A DNA stretch of 8,896 bases from an uncultured Gammaproteobacteria bacterium (GTDB lineage: Bacteria > Pseudomonadota > Gammaproteobacteria > Pseudomonadales > DT-91): NCBI GenBank assembly GCA_929200485.1, contig CAKMZU010000142.1:1-8896 (forward strand), written 5' to 3'. Each line of letters opens with the position of its first letter. The stretch's first letter is position 1. The notes below the pieces were generated by a model, which did no database searches, had not been told where the DNA came from, and saw nothing but the letters and a program-made list of their open reading frames with translations. This document shows, in pieces, positions 7,952 through 8,896 of the stretch. A program made the translations under genes and the position numbers.

Positions 7952-8638
7952 GTGCGTTTAAATAGTTATGCGTTTCTTTGTTTTTTGTTAACAGGTATTA
8001 TTATGAGTGCGCATCAAGGTGTGTATGGTGGCGTTTTAAGTAGAGGAATAGCCTTTTTTACTTCCTGTATAACCTGTAATTATTCTATGAATCAAGAGGA
8101 AGCGGAACAAAATACTGGTCTTCATCATAACCCTTTCACTTGTACTGATTTGCCTCCTACTTACAGGCCCCCTGATTATCCAACTGATGCTGTTACTTAT
8201 TCAGATACACGGACCACTTTAGCAACTAAAGCTGATTTTGAGTTCTTTAGAAATATCGGAGTAGATGTTAGTGAGCTTTGTAAAGCTGAGGTAATTCCTT
8301 CTGTAGCGGATATCAAGCCAATCCAGAAACAAAGCTCGGGTTATAAAATAGCAGCAGGAGTATTAGGCCCTGAGGGGGGCAGTTTAGAGTTATATAACAC
8401 TCGCTCAGCCATCCCGCCAGTGACTTTGGATATTCCAGAAAGGAGGCTTTCAAAAAATATTCTTATTGTTGTTCTATATATATGTAAGTCTGAAGACGAT
8501 TTAACCTATGCATCCATTTTTCCAAAAAGTTATCCAGTAACGGGCATCCTGAATTATCCAAGAGAAAATTTAGTTTCTAATTCAGTTTCTAATGATGGCA
8601 AATGGAAATACTATCAAAAGAAGATTGATAACCTGTAA
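7952..8638 (+). CDS. Hypothetical exported protein of 228 residues with two PPxY motifs
   Basis: The protein is not recognised. The GTG start is supported by TAAGGG 8 bases upstream and by a signal-peptide-like N-terminus: MRLNSY, then a hydrophobic segment at about 7-19, with possible cleavage near SA|HQ at residue 20. The rest is mostly polar. It has a CITC pair at 39-42, a Pro/Tyr-rich stretch LPPTYRPPDYP at 67-77 that contains two PPxY motifs (68-71 and 73-76), and a short hydrophobic patch at about 169-177. It has six cysteines including one inside the signal segment. No catalytic motif or repeat is apparent. It is the only plus-strand gene here, lies in a more AT-rich stretch than the RHS genes, and converges on the right-edge RHS gene with a 156-bp gap. 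Export suggests a periplasmic, surface or secreted role. A role as partner, cargo or immunity factor for an RHS protein is possible but unsupported. Confidence 0.75.
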   Translation: MRLNSYAFLCFLLTGIIMSAHQGVYGGVLSRGIAFFTSCITCNYSMNQEEAEQNTGLHHNPFTCTDLPPTYRPPDYPTDAVTYSDTRTTLATKADFEFFRNIGVDVSELCKAEVIPSVADIKPIQKQSSGYKIAAGVLGPEGGSLELYNTRSAIPPVTLDIPERRLSKNILIVVLYICKSEDDLTYASIFPKSYPVTGILNYPRENLVSNSVSNDGKWKYYQKKIDNL

Positions 8639-8751
8639 ACCGCTAGAGAAAATATATTGTTAGGCCGTATATCTGATCAAACAGTACCTTCATGTTTCTA
8701 TATATTTAGCTATTATCTGACAATCATAAAAATGTCAAATTCATGGATATC

Positions 8752-8774
8752 CACTTGTTTATCACACTTGTTTA
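8752..8774. repeat. Direct repeat of 10 bp between convergent gene ends
   Basis: CACTTGTTTA occurs at 8752-8761 and again at 8765-8774, separated by three bases. It lies in the gap 8639-8794 between the plus-strand gene and the right-edge RHS gene. No strong bidirectional terminator was found there. The repeat has no assigned function. Confidence 0.5.
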
Positions 8775-8794
8775 CTGATCTCTTCTTGAGAACA

Positions 8795-8896
8795 TTATCC
8801 GTTAGGGAAAGCTTCTTCAAAGCTTGATCGATCGAGCCCTCGAATCAACTCTGTGCCTGATATATCTTCATAAAAATCACCTGCAGTGCTTGTGGC
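8795..8896 (-). CDS. C-terminal end of a further RHS-family protein (enters from right edge)
   Basis: The last 33 codons before TAA at 8795-8797 are open in one minus-strand frame and end with YEDISGTELIRGLDRSSFEEAFPNG. This matches the tail of the complete RHS protein (EDISGT, then GLDRSSFEEAYPNG), and 72 bases match at DNA level (8799-8870 with 1367-1438). The body of the gene is outside the window, so its RHS nature is inferred from the shared tail and the cluster context. It ends two residues earlier than the complete copy. Confidence 0.75.
   Translation of the reverse strand, partial: ATSTAGDFYEDISGTELIRGLDRSSFEEAFPNG
8799..8870 (-). repeat. Near-identical RHS 3' end, copy 2
   Basis: Partner of 1367-1438, aligned over 72 bases without a gap, encoding the shared C-terminal tail of the right-edge RHS gene. 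The similarity weakens on either side. Confidence 0.7.

Overview
The window is mostly a minus-strand cluster of related RHS/YD-repeat proteins, with one unrelated plus-strand gene for a small exported protein. At least four RHS copies can be seen: one cut by the left edge (1-1113), one complete (1357-6300, 1647 residues), one broken remnant (6518-7545), and the last 33 codons of another entering from the right edge (8795-8896). The family resemblance (YD repeats, a degenerate RHS-associated core, a variable C-terminal part) is clear. No taxonomic marker is present. Moderate to low GC and the style of the RHS proteins suggest a Gram-negative gammaproteobacterium, possibly host-associated, but this is a weak inference.

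Layout, left to right. The left RHS gene starts with GTG at 1113, has a signal peptide, and aligns without a gap over its 371 visible residues with the N-terminus of the complete gene, at roughly 70% identity by eye. The 243-bp gap to the next gene holds a promoter-like element and a hairpin. The complete RHS gene follows. Its start is best placed at 6300, where a GGAG ribosome site and a signal peptide agree, rather than at the longest open frame (6405). The 5' region at 6378-6405 carries the same promoter-like element (TTGAAC, 16 bp, TATCAA) seen in front of the left copy. Next is an RHS pseudogene that has lost its front, about 1.7 kb of its middle, and its reading frame twice. A 406-bp region without a gene contains a perfect three-fold 15-bp repeat. 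Then comes the plus-strand gene (7952-8638), and finally the end of a further RHS gene converging on it.

How it may work. Each RHS protein with a visible N-terminus appears to be exported through Sec, build an RHS/YD shell, and end in an approximately 300-residue C-terminal part. That part begins with Gly/Ala-rich hydrophobic segments and ends in a short motif shared by all three C-termini visible here. No immunity gene sits directly behind any RHS gene end that can be examined, which argues against a simple interbacterial toxin array. Similar ends and promoters with divergent interiors suggest repeated duplication and recombination. The function of the C-terminal parts and of the plus-strand protein is not recognised.
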